Origin: Betaproteobacteria bacterium | Lineage (GTDB): Bacteria > Pseudomonadota > Gammaproteobacteria > Burkholderiales > SG8-41 | DNA length: 6,110 bases | Reading direction: 5' to 3' | Assembly (NCBI GenBank): GCA_016177355.1 | Contig: JACOVL010000069.1 | Location: 1-6,110 of the forward strand | Shown: positions 5,134 through 6,110 of the stretch, one piece after another | How positions within the stretch are numbered: position 1 is the first letter of the stretch | Layout of the letters: the number at the start of each line of letters is the position of its first letter | Made by a program: the position numbers and the translations under genes | Notes under the pieces: model-generated | What the model was told of the DNA's origin: nothing | The model's database searches: none | The model's input: the letters and a program-made list of their open reading frames with translations, nothing else

Positions 5134-6110
5134 ATGACGATGCGACAGATGGGAATGACTCGTCGGCAATTCCTGGCGGCGTCCGGGGCGGGCGTGCTGG
5201 CGGCGGGCGCTTGGCGCGCGGGGCTTGCGGCGACGCTGGCGCCCGTCCGCCAAGGCTACCAGACGAACATGTGGGGGATGCCCACCTACTATTTCCTGCG
5301 CTCCGGGCAGCTGGAGAAGCACGGCATCAAGTACGAGGAGTTCGCGGTGCCCTCGGGCAACCTCACCATGCAGCAGATGGTGGCGCGCCAGGTGGATATG
5401 GGGACGTATGCCGGGCCGACCTTCATCCTCGGACACGCGCGCGGCGGTCTGGTGGCGATTGCCCAGATCGAGCAGGTGGGCAAGACCGTGCGCATCATGG
5501 CCCGCAAGGAACTGGGCATCAGCAAGGTGGTGCAGCTGAAAGGGCTGAAGGTCGCCAACCAGACCGGCGCGTCGATCGCCAACGTGTTCGTCGATCAGAT
5601 CGCGCCGGCTGCGGGACTCAAGAAGGGCGACTACCAGGAAGTCCGCATGAACGTGAACGACATGGTCGCCGCCATGGCCGCGAAGACGGTGGACGCGATG
5701 GTGAACGTCGAGCCCTACAACGCGATTGCCGAGGCCGACGGCATCGCCACCACCATCATAAACTACTGGGAAGTGGACAAGATGCCGGTGTTCATGGCCG
5801 CCACGCCCGATTTCGTCGAGAAGCACCCGGACAGCGTCGTGGCGTACCTGAAGGCCTGGCTCGCAGTGGCGCGCGACTTCACGGAGAATCGCGACAAGGT
5901 GGCCGAGGTCATTTACTCCTTCTACACCTCGAAGGGCTACAAGATGACCAAAGACACCTTCGGCAAGGCGCTGGCCGGCGTCGATGTGAGCCCGGGCTTC
6001 CCGCCGAACTTGAAGCCCTACATGCAGGAACAGGCGGAAATCCTCCTGAAGGAGAAGAAGATCCCGGCCATCCCGGACTGGAGCAAAGCCCTCCGGCCGG
6101 ATTTCATGGA
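5134..6110 (+). CDS. Tat-exported NMT1/THI5-like ABC substrate-binding protein, partial (right edge)
   Basis: The frame is open to the right edge, giving 325 codons of a family usually near 320-350 aa, so only a short C-terminus is missing. The N-terminus carries a twin-arginine signal: TRRQFL (9-14), then an Ala/Gly-rich hydrophobic stretch to about residue 33, with probable cleavage near GLAA|T. No lipobox Cys is present, so the protein should be soluble in the periplasm. The mature part has the features of periplasmic binding proteins of the NitT/TauT group: an early strand, then YYFLRSGQLEKHGIKYEE (52-69), LKGLKVANQTGASIAN (135-150) as the ligand-facing turn, and MVNVEPYNAIAEADG (189-203). 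It follows the ATPase after 54 bases, with no hairpin terminator seen. The ligand is unknown; family members bind sulfonates, nitrate, thiamine or flavin precursors and aromatic acids. Confidence 0.93.
   Translation, partial: MTMRQMGMTRRQFLAASGAGVLAAGAWRAGLAATLAPVRQGYQTNMWGMPTYYFLRSGQLEKHGIKYEEFAVPSGNLTMQQMVARQVDMGTYAGPTFILGHARGGLVAIAQIEQVGKTVRIMARKELGISKVVQLKGLKVANQTGASIANVFVDQIAPAAGLKKGDYQEVRMNVNDMVAAMAAKTVDAMVNVEPYNAIAEADGIATTIINYWEVDKMPVFMAATPDFVEKHPDSVVAYLKAWLAVARDFTENRDKVAEVIYSFYTSKGYKMTKDTFGKALAGVDVSPGFPPNLKPYMQEQAEILLKEKKIPAIPDWSKALRPDFM

Noticed and set aside
4975..5826. Minus-strand frame of 283 codons opposite the binding-protein gene
   Set aside because: It is His/Arg/Leu-rich with no recognisable motif, and the plus strand has a perfect ribosome-binding site, Tat signal and binding-protein fold motifs.

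Overview
The window looks like a piece of a high-GC Gram-negative genome, probably a free-living proteobacterium. The substrate-binding protein has a twin-arginine signal and no lipobox, and the promoter-like motifs resemble those of Burkholderiales-type genomes. A Betaproteobacterium, or another high-GC environmental lineage such as Rokubacteria, would fit; this is inference and no rRNA or marker gene is present. No tRNA, rRNA, insertion sequence, CRISPR array or clear intrinsic terminator was seen.

There are two divergent gene blocks separated by about 195 bp (2477-2670). The left block is on the minus strand. It starts with a 439-aa LVIVD-repeat beta-propeller protein (2476-1157). Two bases later comes a thiamine-diphosphate enzyme of the acetolactate-synthase-like superfamily (1154 to the left edge), whose cofactor-anchoring C-terminal domain lies outside the window. 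The spacing implies co-transcription and probably translational coupling.

The right block is on the plus strand and is a complete or nearly complete NitT/TauT-type ABC importer. It holds two different but paralogous membrane permeases (2671-3513 and 3510-4301, overlapping by ATGA), an ATPase with all catalytic motifs (4318-5079), and a Tat-exported NMT1/THI5-like substrate-binding protein (5134 to the right edge). The ligand cannot be read from the sequence. Sulfonates, nitrate-like anions, pyrimidine or thiamine precursors and aromatic acids are all known for the wider family.

A plausible reading is an uptake-and-catabolism locus: the importer brings in a small organic substrate and the ThDP enzyme, perhaps with the propeller protein, processes it. 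The most unusual points are a sigma-70 region-3-like helical segment inserted in the propeller, a His residue at the equivalent position of five propeller blades, two unlike permeases in a family that normally uses one, and a short interrupted reading frame at a poly-A tract just before the transporter operon.
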